Counted from the first letter of the stretch, positions 32,156-43,444 are shown. The stretch: 64,000 nt of DNA from Hetaerina americana (GCA_022747635.1 JAKTNV010000023.1:1367501-1431500), one strand, 5' to 3'. Notes: generated by a model from the letters alone, not told the origin. Program-made: numbers and translations.

Positions 32156-34009
32156 TCACTTTTCCTGCCTCAATTGGATTTTTCCCAACAAACCCCTCTC
32201 TTCGCCCAACATTCCAAGTACTTCCTCATTTGTTTTCTTCTCTGCCCATCTCACCTTTTCCATTCTTCTCCACACCCACATTTCAAAAGCTTCCAGTCTA
32301 CGTCTATCCACCTGCTTCAATGACAACGTTTCCGCGCCGTACATAGCTACGCTCCATATCAAAGTTTTTACGAGTCTTTTCTTAATATCCTTAGTCAACG
32401 TCCCTCTCATCAACTCCGTCCTCCTTGGGGAAGCCTCTTTGCCTAGCGCAATTCTTCTCCTTACGTCCCTACCACATTAACCGTTTGGTCCAAAATACTT
32501 CCGAGATACGTAAACTGTTCTACATGCTCTGGTTTTTGCCATACTATTTTAATGTTTATCTTAGCCTTTTTCTTTTTAGAAAATTTGGATAACCTTTGTT
32601 TTATTAATATTGATTCTTATCCCAAACCTCTCGCACTAAATTTACAATTCACTCAGCAATGCTTGCAACCCCTTGGCTGACTGACAAACTAAAGCTTGGT
32701 CATCAGCGAACCTAACTGATTTTACGAATTCCCCGCCCACTCTCATTCCTAGCTCCAGTTCTTTCCATGCCTCTTTGATCATTTCCTCTGCATACAGGTT
32801 GAACAGCAACGATGATAATGGGTAACCCTGCCTTACACCTCTTCCTAACACTGCCCATCCGTACTCCCGTTCCCCACTCGCACATGAGCAGTCTGAGACA
32901 TGTACAGGTTGCGGTTTAGCCTCCTATCCCTCCAATCTATTCCTATTATCTGCATTATACTCATTAGTTTTTCCCAATCCACTCTATCAAACGCTCTTTT
33001 TCGAAATCTACGAAACAGTCAAATACTTCCTGGATGTATTCTATATTCCTCTCGATTAATAATCTCATTACCGCAATGGCATCACGCGTTCCTCTTCCCT
33101 TCCTAAACAAAAAGTGGTCATTCCCTGAGTAATCATTTGCCCTATTCTCTATCCTTTTGTTTATGATCATTAGAAATATTTGAGCTGCGTGGGATATCAA
33201 ACTTATTGTCCTGTAGTCCTCACATGATGTAGCCTTTACCTTTTCCTGAATAGGAACTAACACTGATCAAACAAAGTCTTTTGGCCAGATTTATTCCTCA
33301 TAGATACTACGAATCAGCCCATATAGCGTCTTCCTCCCCCATTTACCTAAACATTTCAGTAGGTTTGCAGGAAAGTTATCCACTCCCACGGCCTTATTTC
33401 GTTTCATTTCCCTAAATGCCCTTTCTATCTCATCGTCGAGTATGCCTGGACCAAAGCTATCGTCCTCTACGTCATGTTCCTTTTCAATGTCAAACTTCGA
33501 TGATCTAAGTTCTTTAGTATACAGTTCTTCTATATATTCCTTCCATTTCTCTTGGATCTTTCCTGCGTCAAATATAATCTTACCCGCCTTATCTCTAACT
33601 GGTGGCGTAGATCTCCCTTTATTACTTCCCGATAATGATTTAACTTTTAATGCACAGCGCACCAATTTCGACCTTCCTCAGCAATTTTTCCATATCCTCT
33701 CATTGTCTTCCACCATGCTTCTTTTGCTTTAATTGTTGCCCGCCTCAATTTATTGTTTAAATCTTTGTACTTAATTTTTCCTAACACCTTGTGTACATTC
33801 TTCCATTTTCTCCTATCATCCACATTTGTAGTCATCTCATCATTGATCCATGGTTTCCTAGTCCTCTTCGCGTTAACGGTTCCAATAGTGTCGTTTGCGG
33901 CTTTGGACAACCCTTCCTTGATACTTTCCCATTTTTCTGCGATAGTACTTGGATCTTTACCATCCCCCATACTTTCCTCTACCGCCTGTTTGTAATCCTT
34001 CCTTTTCAA
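32156..34009 (-). pseudogene. RTE-like reverse transcriptase (copy B)
   Basis: Consecutive minus-strand fragments cover the polymerase: 33647-34009 and 33291-33665 (linker and NKAVGVDNFPANLLKCLG), 32964-33263 (SCEDYRTISLISHAAQ and CFVDFEKERLIEW), 32642-32851 (GVRQGYPLSSLLFNLY and FADDQAL) and 32156-32413 (thumb, MWVWRRMEKVRWAEKK). The FADD catalytic pair is retained here, while copy A has FAED. At least four frame changes make it non-functional. Confidence 0.82.
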
Positions 34010-34560
34010 ACCATTTAATGCCCTCTACATTCCATTTTCTAAGTTGCCGCACCTGCCTTATCTTTTTGAAACGGACGTTTCATTTTATAACAACTAAATT
34101 GTGGTCAGAGTCCGCATCCGCTCCCGGGAAGCTGTGCGAATTTAACGTACTGTTCCTAAACCTGTAGACTCAAAATATAATCTAGCTGATACGTTTTTGA
34201 GTCACCTGGCATTTTCCATGTACACCTGCGTCTTTTGTGGTTTCTAAACCAAGTGTTGGTGTTGACTAACCCCTGTCTCCTGCAGAAGTCAACTGCTTTC
34301 TCCCAGCGGTCATTCCTCGTGCCTTATCCGTAGTCCCCCACCTCATCACTATTTCTTCCTTCGCCTACCGTCGCATTCCAATCCCCCATCACTATCTAAT
34401 CTTTCCCTGCAGGAACACACGCAATTATGTCCTCTAATTTATCGTATACCCTATCCACTTCTTCCTCCGTATGGTTGCTCGATGGCATGTATAACTGAAT
34501 AATAACCATGCTCATCGGTTCTGTTTTTATCTGTACTAGTAATATTCTATCCGTTACCTC

Positions 34561-34966
34561 TTATATGCTAACTACGCTTCTTCCTACCTCTTCACTTAAT
34601 ACTATGGCAACCCCTTCTTGGCTCTCGTCCCCGCCGCTGTATATTATTCTATAATTATCACTCCAGTAATCCCCGCTATCCTTCCATATATCCTCGCATA
34701 GACCTAAAGTATCTATTTTTCCCCTTTCTATCTCTCGCTTAATATTGTCCACTTTCCCTGTTCTCATCATTGTCCTTGTATATTCTAACTAATTTGGTCT
34801 TCTTCTCCTGCGTCTTCTGTACTGCTGCTGCTGGGTTTCTCTTGCAAGGGTTTCGCGGGATGACGACCGCGGAAGCCTTGCCTTTCCCGCTGCCGGGCAC
34901 AACACGCGGTGGATTGGGCCGAGCCCCGTAGTTGCCAGGGCTCAAAATCTCTGTAGTGACCGTCAT
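34561..34966 (-). pseudogene. RTE-like endonuclease fragment (copy B)
   Basis: The minus strand shows IDTLGLCEDIWKDSGDYWSD and EGVAIVLSEEVGRSV, matching the endonuclease of copy A. The E-x-R-W signature is altered to EDIW. Later endonuclease motifs at 34380-34500 are present at nucleotide level but out of frame. Confidence 0.72.
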
Positions 34967-35263
34967 ATTTATCCTGGCAATGATAATTGAGGTGGTTTCG
35001 CGTTGTTTTCCTCAATAGTGTTTTTAACGTGACACCATCACTTACTGTCCGCCCTACTGGGGTCGGACGCCATTGCAGCCGCCTCACTGAGGAACAGACG
35101 CCAAGTGGACTACCTTTCGTTTGGCTCCTAACCTTCGACCCATCTGGCATGGGTGACCCTACCAGGAGCAATTATTATTACTCCTGCCAGCACAGCTCTA
35201 GGGGTTATCAGAACGCACAAGCCCTTCCACCGCGAAAGGTTGTAGTTCGGGGGGGCGATAAAT

Positions 35264-35345
35264 ATATATATATATATATATAATTATATATATATATATA
35301 TATATAAAATTATGTATAACATATATATGTATACAATATATTTAT
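35264..35345. repeat. (TA)n array, interrupted
   Basis: TA repeat with a few other bases, between RTE-like copy B and a SINE-A fragment. Confidence 0.88.
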
Positions 35346-35406
35346 ATATAACCATCAACCCGAAGGTTGGTTTGGTAAGTGATGGCATGGTTCACCCAGT
35401 ACTAAG

Positions 35407-35409
<3 letters not shown>
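35346..35409 (-). repeat. SINE family A, 5'-truncated fragment
   Basis: It matches only the 3' portion of SINE-A (reverse complement of about 4625-4695). The tRNA-like head is missing, typical of 5' truncation. TA arrays flank it. Confidence 0.7.

Positions 35410-35471
<62 letters not shown>
35409..35471. repeat. (TA)n array, left part
   Basis: A TA run directly abutting the mariner terminal repeat; the other half follows the mariner at 36414. Confidence 0.95.
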
Positions 35472-35475
<4 letters not shown>

Positions 35476-36409
35476 TCGTCCGGAAAATAAGTGTACTAAT
35501 ATTTTCCCGCCGCTCCAGGCGCGCCCAGCACCGCGATGTACTGAACTCTGATCGTCGTCTTAGTGTTCGGATGATAGCAGAGCAGTGTAATGTACCAAAA
35601 ACAATATTGCACGAGATTATTAGGGAGCAATTACAGATGCGAAAAATTTGTGCAAAGCCGAAAGTGCTCAGTGATGATCAAAGACTCAATCGTTTGGAAA
35701 TCGCGACACAACTTGCGGATCACTGGAAAAATGATCCACATTTTTTAGAGAACGTTGTTTCGGGTGACGAGACGTGGATCTTTGAGTACGACTCGGAGTC
35801 GAAGAGACAAAGTGCGGAGTGGCACACCCCATCATCACCCCGTCAAAAGAAAGCTCGCATGAGCAAATCTCGGATCAAGGCGATGCTCATTGTCTTTTTT
35901 GACAAAAGGGGAGTCGTCCACTACGAATTTGTACCTGGACGACAAACTGTAAATGCTGCATTTTACGTCCAAGTGCTCGACAGGCTTCGAAAACGAGTCG
36001 CCCGCGTCCGGCCAGCGATCAAAAACATTTGGCGGCTGCATCACGACAATGCGCCGTCTCACACCGCGCTTGTCGTGTCGGACTTCTTGGCCAAGCACGG
36101 CGTGGCAACTCTGCCGCACCCGCCCTACAGCCCGGACTTGGCACCACCGGACTTCTTTCTGTTCCCGAAGATAAAGAGGAGTTTGAAAGGAACGCGATAC
36201 GGGACTTTGGACGCCGTCAAAGAGGCCGTGTCGACGTGTCTTCGAGAGGTTCCCGATGATGCCTTCGCGGGAGCGTTCCAGGAATGGGAACGCCGCTGGA
36301 ACAAGTGTATCGACTCACAAGGGTCCTATTTTGAGGAATATTAGCTTAAGATATGTAAAAGTGTAATAAATTTTTTTTCCTGAGCTCAGTACACTTATTT
36401 TCCGGACGA

Positions 36410-36415
<6 letters not shown>
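35470..36415 (+). mobile_element. Mariner with perfect ends, 5'-deleted transposase
   Basis: Inverted ends 35472-35497 and 36388-36413 match exactly; the outer end begins GGGTTCGTCCGGAAAATAAG. TA duplications lie at 35470-35471 and 36414-36415. At 942 bp it lacks roughly the first 300 bp of a complete mariner. It sits inside a TA array, which it cuts in two halves of about 60 bp each. Confidence 0.93.
35571..36344 (+). pseudogene. Mariner transposase, catalytic domain intact, N-terminus deleted
   Basis: The 257-codon frame covers the second helix-turn-helix and the whole catalytic domain; the frame is also open about 13 codons upstream (DVLNSDRRLSVR), so the Met at 35571 is internal and not the native start. 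The triad is D66 (SGDETW), D159 (HHDN) and D194 (PDLAPPDFF), giving the mariner D,D34D spacing. The linker reads ICAKPKVLS, two residues shorter than ICAKLVPKVL in the related remnant at 45.4 kb. The first DNA-binding helix-turn-helix (about 80-90 residues) is gone, so it should not recognise ends by itself. A complete mariner protein is near 345 residues. Confidence 0.9.

Positions 36416-36477
<62 letters not shown>
36414..36477. repeat. (TA)n array, right part
   Basis: Continuation of the TA array split by the mariner insertion. Confidence 0.95.
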
Positions 36478-36481
<4 letters not shown>

Positions 36482-36519
36482 TATAGTTATACCTATATAA
36501 ATATTTAAAATACCATAAG

Positions 36520-36790
36520 CACAGTAATTCACCCGAAGGTCTTTTTGGTAGGTGATGGTAGAGTTCTCCCAGTACTAAACCCGACGGCGTGTGAAATTCA
36601 CACATCAGAGTAGGGGAGCCAGTTCTTTTCCCTCTCTCGGTATGGTTTCCCAGGAAGACTTGGTACCCGAAAAGCCACATAGCTTGGGCGGAGCTGCAGG
36701 TGCCCAGAGTGCCTTGCCCGGTGATCGAACCCGAGCCCCTCCAGTCCGCAGTCTAAGGCTCTACCGAACGACTACCATATCCGTCTTTAG
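36520..36790 (-). repeat. tRNA-derived SINE, family A, copy 2
   Basis: It matches the reverse complement of 4425-4698 with moderate divergence. The tRNA-like head is at the right (minus-strand B-box in GGTGATCGAACCCGAGCC), and the 3' end points to the TA array at 36477. Confidence 0.72.
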
Positions 36791-38049
36791 TATATATACA
36801 TAAACGAATAATTAGGTTTGGGCTGTTTTTCATTTGCAATGATTTGTTGATGCCTAAATTTTACATTTGCTGATCTTTCGGCAAATATTAAATCGGAAAG
36901 TATAATTTCAGAGGTAGTAGAGTAAGGAATTTCTCACTCGCTAGATAGGCATAGTGGGAACATGAGTACACCCACAATTAATCGAAGTCTATAATAAAAT
37001 TTTCCGTGCACCATCGCATTTCTTTGGCACATGAATATCCGGACACGTATTTGGTTGACTCCCAGGTTACACGCGCATACTCCTTGGCACATCCTATCCC
37101 ATAACATACTATCATAACGCAGTCATTCCGTCGTTTTCTATACACTTCCTTGGTTTTGTCAAGCACTCGCCACCCGGAGATGGCGCATAAAGTTGCATAC
37201 TCACGACCAACCAGTTGAAATAAATGTTCGTAATAATAGGACGGATTCCGGTTTCATTAGAATGATCCCTTCGAAGGGTCGTGTTACGAAGACCGGCCGT
37301 GGTTTTGGGACCATAAACTCGAGAGTTAATTCCTTTAATGCCTTCCCCGAGCTCGTTAGACCCTGAAAACGATAATTGAGACAAAGGCATCCTTAAGATC
37401 TAGGGCCCATTATTGAAAAAACTAAAACCAGACCCTCAGCTTGGATGAGGGCGCATGAGTAATTCGCAGGCCGATTTAACTGTGAGCAACGTGCTCAAAC
37501 CTTGTTCGCTGAGTGAGTTGGGAAGTCATGTGGGGCAATCCAGCCTCGAACGGGCACTCTGCATTGCCACGCACCCAATCAACATTTCTGCATTGAATCT
37601 CACCCGCCGAGTGAGTTGTGGAGCCATATAGTTTAATCCAGCCTCGAACAGGCCTTTTTATCGCCATGCACCCAATCAACATTTCTGCATTGGATCCACG
37701 GCGCTTCAATGAAATGCAAATAGAAGGGAAGGGAATTGGTGAATATGTGGGGAAAAAACATTTTCCAAATTTAATGTCATTCGAGGGTATGGAAAGAAAG
37801 AAGTCTGAGGAAAACTTGACGAAGCGGAGACAATCTCATTTGGAATGTTGCAACGTGGCTCATTTTTATTGAGACGGTACAGAGAATAAATGGCAGGCAG
37901 GAATAGCTTTAGACCACTTCAGGACTACCCTAAATTTGTGATTCACTCATTTACATCTACCGAGAAGGAAAAGAGCCCATAGTCATTAGAGTGATTGGTA
38001 ATTATTAGCATTTGCTGTAATTTGACTTTCGGGTAGTTCGAATCGTCGA
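36791..38049. other. Unrecognised DNA with a tandem duplication
   Basis: No gene recognised. A roughly 98-bp tandem duplication occupies 37511-37706: GAGTGAGTTG recurs at 37511 and 37609, and CACCCAATCAACATTTCTGC is shared by both units. Confidence 0.55.
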
Positions 38050-38400
38050 AGGGGGATCAGGATGGTGCGCTGACTAATGTATTAGCTTCCCACCCAAGAG
38101 CCGGGGTTCGAATCCTGCAGGTAGCAGGATTTTTATTGGTATCGCAATGCGATCCGTACTTATCAGGGCTTTGTGAAGGACACTTCAGGTGAAGGACCCC
38201 GTCCTTCGGATGGGATGTTTACGTGTGGACTTGATAGCTAACTTCCACTTAGAGTGGGATAATACCGACGCCCGCTGTCTCTACACCCTTCCTTCCGTTC
38301 TTTGAATATCCCCTGCCTCTACCAAATCACTCATCTATTCGTAATATCATAGTTGAAGTCAGATGTCACTCGCCTCTCCTAATGACTGCCACTCCAAATT
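38050..38400 (+). repeat. tRNA-derived SINE, family B, copy 1 (diverged)
   Basis: GATCAGGATGGTGCGCTGAC and the B-box GGGTTCGAATCCTGC mark the tRNA-like head. The body shares order and blocks (CGTCCTTCGGATGG, ACCGACGCCCG, TCGCCTCTCCTAA) with copies at 38787 and, inverted, at 61669. Confidence 0.72.
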
Positions 38401-38640
38401 GCCGAACGTTACGATTCTACTTTCACGGTTGCAAATTGTGCGCGGGAAAAATGATGCCATCAAACGGTCGACTTCCTTCATTTCTCGTGTGATATCGACC
38501 ACCAGTGCAATACGCTGCTAATACGTTCCTCCCATGTCTGTGTGAAACTCGAATTGTTTGTGTTTATGTATGTCGTAAATGAAATATTCGTTCTTCCAGT
38601 GGTTCGTCACTTACTATTTATTCAGTTGTGAAGTATCCTG

Positions 38641-38760
38641 CTCATTTATAACGATTATCTAGGATACCGGCAGCATTTCTTTGTATCCTGTTTAATCCCG
38701 TTATTAGATCCTTGTTCGCAGCATTCCAAATGCTTGAAGGACATTCATGGTGCTGTCTTG
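38641..38760 (-). pseudogene. CR1-like reverse transcriptase C-terminal fragment
   Basis: The minus strand reads ECPSSIWNAANKDLI followed by LNRIQRNAAGILDNRYK. This matches the segment (EY-x-x-x-VW then the Q-R-R-A-A-R motif) near the C-terminus of CR1/Jockey-type polymerases. Only about 35 codons survive, between two SINE-B copies. Confidence 0.55.
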
Positions 38761-38786
38761 CCAGCGAGTAAGATGTGTCACTGGGA

Positions 38787-39080
38787 TCAAGATGATGCGG
38801 TGGCAATCGTACTGGCTTCCCACTCAGAGTGCTCGGGTTCAAATCCTGACGGTGTTGAATATTTTTCAGTGGTATCTCGATCCCTACTTGACTTGCCTTG
38901 TGGAGGGCATTTTGAGTAGGTACGCCGTCCGTCGGATGGAACGTAAAGCTGCGGACCCCTTGGCGCCTTTAGGCTAATGCCGACGCCGGGTTTCTCTCCA
39001 CCCTTCATCCTTTCCTGTCCATCCCTAATGGCACAAATGACCTCAGCAGTCGGTCGCCTCTCCTAAAACCACTACTACTA
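38787..39080 (+). repeat. tRNA-derived SINE, family B, copy 2
   Basis: A box-B GGGTTCAAATCCTGACGG in the head, a conserved body with GCCGACGCCGGGTTTCTCTC, and a 3' ACT-repeat tail (39065-39078). It matches the reverse complement of 61669-61980 closely. Confidence 0.8.
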
Positions 39081-40450
39081 AGATTTGCTACAATATCGAA
39101 AGCAGATTTTCCGAGAAGAGATTTAAGTGGTAAACTCCCTCAAACCATTCCCTATGTTAATAGCTGCCAATGATATGAGCAATAATATTGATTCCCTCAG
39201 TGTCTTTCAGAAACGGTAGGAATTTTCGCAAAAAATCAGGTCAGTTTCTTTAGCACATAGTGTCATGTGCCCTATCGGCGACATTAACTAATTCCTTGCC
39301 ATAAAACCTTCCTCACTATGGAATCGAAGATCTCACAAATCGACTGATCTGAAAAAATTAAGTAACTGATCCATGATCATTCCAATTAAAAATTAGCGAT
39401 AAATGTATGTCACGTGCCGAACTGAAATTTTCAACAACATCTAATATTTTGTGCTGTTACTCTTTGACCGCAGATGCAATGCGTTCTTAAATATACCTAT
39501 TGGTGTTGGAATTGATTGTTTTAAATTTATGCTTATGATCCAATCGCAAAAATCAGCAAGACAACGGATTCCTGATTTGACTCCAGATTTGAACTCAGCG
39601 ATGCCTATATTTCTTAGCAAATATTTCGACCCTATGTCAAGTTCTAAGTTGTGGGAATCACAGAGGTCGCGGCGGTAGAAAAGCCTTAATTTGTATATCC
39701 TGGTTAGGTATCCTGGGTTTACGTCCCTCGAGTTACGTGAAGGTAAATCATTCCCTATTAGCGAAATGTACATACCCTCAACCGGATTAAAACTATCAAA
39801 TCTTCGCATCCAGTTTCTCCAAAGAATAGCCAGGCCGGTCACAGTGACACCCATGCTCGTCGTTAAGGATGAGATTCATATAATTCATTGGGTCCGCTCT
39901 CATCGCTCATCCCAAACCATTCCCCGCATTGAAATCAAAATGAATCATAATTTACCTCCATTTCCACGGAACTCAATTATAATCATGGTAACCGGGGAAT
40001 GGTCGGGAGAAAGCTTCTCTTCCCTCACGGTGTCCATGGCATGCGATGCCCTTCTCCCCGCTGCCCAGCCGAGTGTCCCTGAGGGCAATGGCGTTGATCC
40101 GAGGGATTTCGTTGACCGTGAACAACACGGCCGGAACGGAGGGGAGGAACTAATGAGAGGAGAGAGAGGAAGGGAAAGGGAGTTGAAGGAAGAGGTTCAT
40201 TTTCATCCGTTTACCCGAGAAGTCGTGGTCAAAATGGTCGGAGGAGAGGTCTAGGGCTGTTGCAGATTTTCCAAATGTGTGTAGCGTGTCAGTTCGTTGT
40301 GTCACGCACTCACATCCGGGAACGGGCGGCCAGGATCAGCTTTTATTATCTCCTTGTTCCCGTGTTGCTTTTTTTATATTGCCCAGAAGCCCCTACGCCA
40401 GTGTAGAATAACACAAATTAATACGAAAGAAAGGAAAAAATGGTTGTGTG
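39081..40450. other. Unrecognised DNA
   Basis: Minus- and plus-strand open frames at 39441-39854 and 39691-40254 overlap and show no known domain. A purine-rich patch lies at about 40130-40195. No gene is supported. Confidence 0.45.
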
Positions 40451-40536
40451 TATATATATAGAACGGCAACATAAATTCCTTTTTTGAAAGCGTTTTGTGT
40501 TTGAAAACGGAAGTTTTGTTGCCGCACCACCCTGTA

Positions 40537-40540
<4 letters not shown>

Positions 40541-40594
<54 letters not shown>
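40541..40594. repeat. (TA)n array
   Basis: A TA run leading into the inverted 457-bp repeats. Confidence 0.95.
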
Positions 40595-40599
<5 letters not shown>

Positions 40600-40600
40600 A

Positions 40601-41168
40601 CACTCATATATACAGAAACAGATATAAGGAAAAGGGATAGGAACACATATAAAGGACGAACACAATAGAGGTGGGGAAGGCGGAATCGAACGGATCACAA
40701 GAGTAAAAATATTTCCTCAACCGGGACTCGAACACCGGATCTTTCCACTTGCCGGGCGGATGCTCTTAACCACTTGAGCTATCGAGGATAGTCAATTTAC
40801 CCTGAGATCCGTGGGTCTAATATGTCGCCAAGCGCCCCGATTCTTTCAGCCAAGAGATGGCGTCAGGGGGCAGTTTCACCCACCAAAGGAGAAATAGACA
40901 ATACACAAGGAAAGGAAAGGACAGTGGGTTAGAATTCATACAACATCATACAGGAAAGGAACAGTGCGTTTCGTGGCACGCATAGCCAGAAGAAAGAGAT
41001 GAGCCACATTGGCCAAATACACATTCAAACACGAAATCCCGCCAAACGGCGAATAAATACTCATATATACAGAAACAGATATAAGGAAAAGGGATAGGAA
41101 CACATATAAAGGACGAACACAATAGAGGTGGGGAAGGCGGAATCGAACGGATCACAAGAGTAAAAATA
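40601..41168 (-). repeat. 457-bp repeat, one and a quarter inverted units
   Basis: The minus-strand unit begins at the CTCATATATACAGAAAC end. It includes a well-kept tRNA-like head at 40714-40788 and starts over at about 41058. It is very similar to units 1 and 2 at 11.7-12.6 kb. Confidence 0.88.
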
Positions 41169-41186
41169 TAAAAAAAAGGGGGGAAA

Positions 41187-41488
41187 CTGCCCCCTGACGC
41201 CATCTCTTGGCTGAAAGAATCGGGGCGCTTGGCGACATATTAGACCCACGGATCTCAGGGTAAATTGACTATCCTCGATAGCTCAAGTGGTTAAGAGCAT
41301 CCGCCCGGCAAGTGGAAAGATCCGGTGTTCGAGTCCCGGTTGAGGAAATATTTTTACTCTTGTGATCCGTTCGATTCCGCCTTCCCCACCTCTATTGTGT
41401 TCGTCCTTTATATGTGTTCCTATCCCTTTTCCTTATATCTGTTTCTGTATATATGAGTATTTATTCGCCGTTTGGCGGGATTTCGTGT

Positions 41489-41493
<5 letters not shown>
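41187..41493 (+). repeat. 457-bp repeat, partial forward unit
   Basis: It starts mid-body (ACTGCCCCCTGACGCC), contains a complete tRNA-like head at 41272-41346 and ends at GTGTTTGAA before a TA array. It faces the inverted units at 40601-41168 across a short junction (41169-41186) with runs of A and G. Confidence 0.88.
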
Positions 41494-41566
<73 letters not shown>

Positions 41567-41627
41567 CTTCAAATTTTCAAACACAAAACGCTTTCAATAT
41601 ATATATTATATATATATATATATATAA
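41493..41627. repeat. (TA)n arrays with a short unique insert
   Basis: TA runs at 41493-41560 and 41597-41627 surround a short segment. Within it 41574-41595 is the exact reverse complement of 40486-40507. Confidence 0.9.
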
Positions 41628-41690
41628 ACACGGATGTAGATTTGTAGAATATAGAGACACAAAGAAAGGACACTCACAATTTGTTATTTT

Positions 41691-41720
41691 ACGTTTCGAC
41701 AGCACGGCTGTCGTCTTCAG
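41691..41720 (-). other. Hammerhead-like core, minus-oriented PLE copy
   Basis: The reverse complement of the core at 43415-43444: CTGAAGA, a GACAG/CTGTC stem, then GAAAC. Stems I and III are weak. Confidence 0.4.
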
Positions 41721-42049
41721 AATGGCGTTCTCGGGGAAGAGCGGAGAGGATGTGCGGGGGAGAGGTGGGGGAAGGAGAGGTAAAGGGACCAATAGGAAAT
41801 GAACAAGGGGGCGGGGGGGATATGTAGGCAGCCAATTGATGCATTCAGTGGGCTTGGTTCAGCCGGGAGGTTTGAATGATTGGGCCACCCAGATATGCGC
41901 CATCTCGCGGGTTCTCACCTCTATTATACTCGCAGATTTGGGAAGGATTTCAATCGGAGAAGAAGTCGTCAAAAGATTGATTGTGGGAAGCAGTGTGAGT
42001 AGGAATGGGATAATTAAGAAATGTGGGAGAATTGGTGGAATATCGGTGG

Positions 42050-42259
42050 TTATTCATGCGGAGAGAGTGCGGTCGTGCATTCGCCCACGTAGAAGGCAGG
42101 GCAGAAGTTACAGGAGAGGCGATATGTAATATTTTTTGAAAATATTAGGATAGAATGTAGACGTTCCAAAAAGTGGTGCGAGTCCTTGATGTAAGAAGGG
42201 AGTGAAGTGGCTATTCGTTGAAGGTGGTGGTCTATTAATGCAAATAAAAGGCACTGCAA
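42050..42259 (-). pseudogene. PLE fusion of reverse transcriptase piece to GIY-YIG piece
   Basis: The minus-strand frame reads SLPSYIKDSHHFLERLHS (an early polymerase motif of PLEs) and then at once NITYRLSCNFCPAFYVGECT (GIY-YIG region). In an intact element several hundred residues separate these, so this copy has a large internal deletion. It faces the plus-strand copy head to head. Confidence 0.7.
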
Positions 42260-42612
42260 TGGGCACGCGTATGGCTCCTACATACGCCAATATTTTTATG
42301 GGTAAACTAGAACACGACTTTCTGCAACAACAAACCCTAAAACCACTCTTCTCGGCCCGCTATATCGATGATATTTTCCTCCTTTGGTCCCACGGACGCG
42401 AAACTTTATCCTCTTTTATTTCCTCTCTCAACTCCTCCTCCTCAGTAGCGTTCACTTCTTCTATATCCGACTCGAACATCACTTTCCTAGATCTCGACAT
42501 TCACCTCCAAAACAATACGTTTCACACCTCAGTCCACATTAAACCAACTAATAAGCTACAATATGTTCATTTCGACAGCTGCCACCCACCTCATACAAAT
42601 GTGGGTACCTAG
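42202..42612 (+). pseudogene. Penelope-like reverse transcriptase fragment
   Basis: A 137-codon frame covers the palm region of a PLE polymerase: QIKGTAMGTRMAPTYANIFM, then the catalytic RYIDDIFLLWSHG (IDD), then FTSSISDSNITFLDLDIHL and HIKPTNKLQYV. These blocks are diagnostic for PLE polymerases, which are related to telomerase. The N-terminal half is missing through truncation, and a stop follows at 42610 before the GIY-YIG region. It is non-functional as it stands. Confidence 0.85.
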
Positions 42613-42833
42613 AAAAACTACGAAATAGTAAAAGCCTCAAACCGTCAACCCAATACACTCCCCTCCCCAAACCAAACCGCCCAAAATGCCCTAATCTTAT
42701 CACCACTTTCTTCCCTGGAACACACAAAATTAAACATCTAATCCGTGACCTCTTCCCAATTATTAACAACACTCAGTCCACATCACTTTTATTCCCACAT
42801 TGTCCCTCTGTTTCTTTTAAACGCCCGTCGAAC

Positions 42834-43184
42834 ATGCGAGACATCTTCAAGTCCACAAAACAAACTGCGAGCACCCCCGTCTCTCCCCCATCCGTATCTG
42901 CACCATGCAACCGCCGACGCTGCAAATGCTGTCACCTTCTAAGACCCTTACCCTCCCTCAGTACCAACTCCCAACCGCTCGCCACCTGTACCTCAAAAAA
43001 TATTATATATCGCCCCTCCTGTAACTTCTGCCCTGCCTTCTACGTGGGTGAATGCACGACCGCACTCTCCCTCCGCATTAAAAACCACCGATATTCCACC
43101 AAATCTCCCACATTTCTTAATTATCCCATTCCTACTCACACTGCTTCCCACAATCAATCTTTTGACGACTTCTTCTCCGATTGA
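42834..43184 (+). pseudogene. PLE linker and GIY-YIG endonuclease fragment
   Basis: The frame has the Cys-rich linker CNRRRCKCC, then NIIYRPSCNFCPAFYVGECT followed by ALSLRIKNHRYS. The latter corresponds to the GIY-x-YIG motif and its Arg helix (here the second half reads FYVGE). The endonuclease would nick DNA for target-primed copying. The gene is separated from the polymerase fragment by stops, and the C-terminal catalytic Glu region ends early (FDDFFSD). Confidence 0.78.
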
Positions 43185-43414
43185 AATCCTTCCCAAATCT
43201 GCGAGTATAATAGAGGTGAGAACCCGCGAGATGGCGCATATCTGGGTGGCCCAATCATTCAAACCGCCCGGGCTGAACCAAGCCCACTGAATGCATCAAT
43301 TGGCCGGCAAAAAACCCCCCCGGCCCCCTTGTTCATTTCCTATTGGTCCCTTTACCTCTCCTTCCCCCACCTCTCCCCCGCACATCCTCTCCGCTCTTCC
43401 CCGAGAACGCCATT

Positions 43415-43444
43415 CTGAAGACGACAGCCGTGCTGTCGAAACGT
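43415..43444 (+). other. Hammerhead-like core, plus-oriented PLE copy
   Basis: CTGAAGA, one extra base, stem GACAG/CTGTC with a 5-base loop, then GAAAC. This matches the conserved core of hammerhead ribozymes, which are known to occur in PLE terminal regions. Stem III would be only ACGT without a loop, and stem I is poor, so it may be inactive. Confidence 0.45.

Larger units (their letters stand above)
31915..35262 (-). mobile_element. RTE-like non-LTR retrotransposon copy B
   Basis: An uninterrupted minus-strand element of about 3.35 kb, aligning along its whole length with copy A (11582-8980 and 5732-4985). It begins near a (TA)n array at 35264 and ends at the palindromic TA region. The endonuclease and reverse transcriptase are recognisable but broken by multiple frameshifts and stops. 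Confidence 0.82.

Noticed and set aside
37511..37706. CRISPR-like or satellite array
   Set aside because: Only two units of about 98 bp with diverged interiors; a simple tandem duplication explains it.
39441..40254. Overlapping frames on both strands
   Set aside because: They overlap each other in opposite directions and neither shows a known domain; a retrotransposon remnant was considered but no motif could be fixed.
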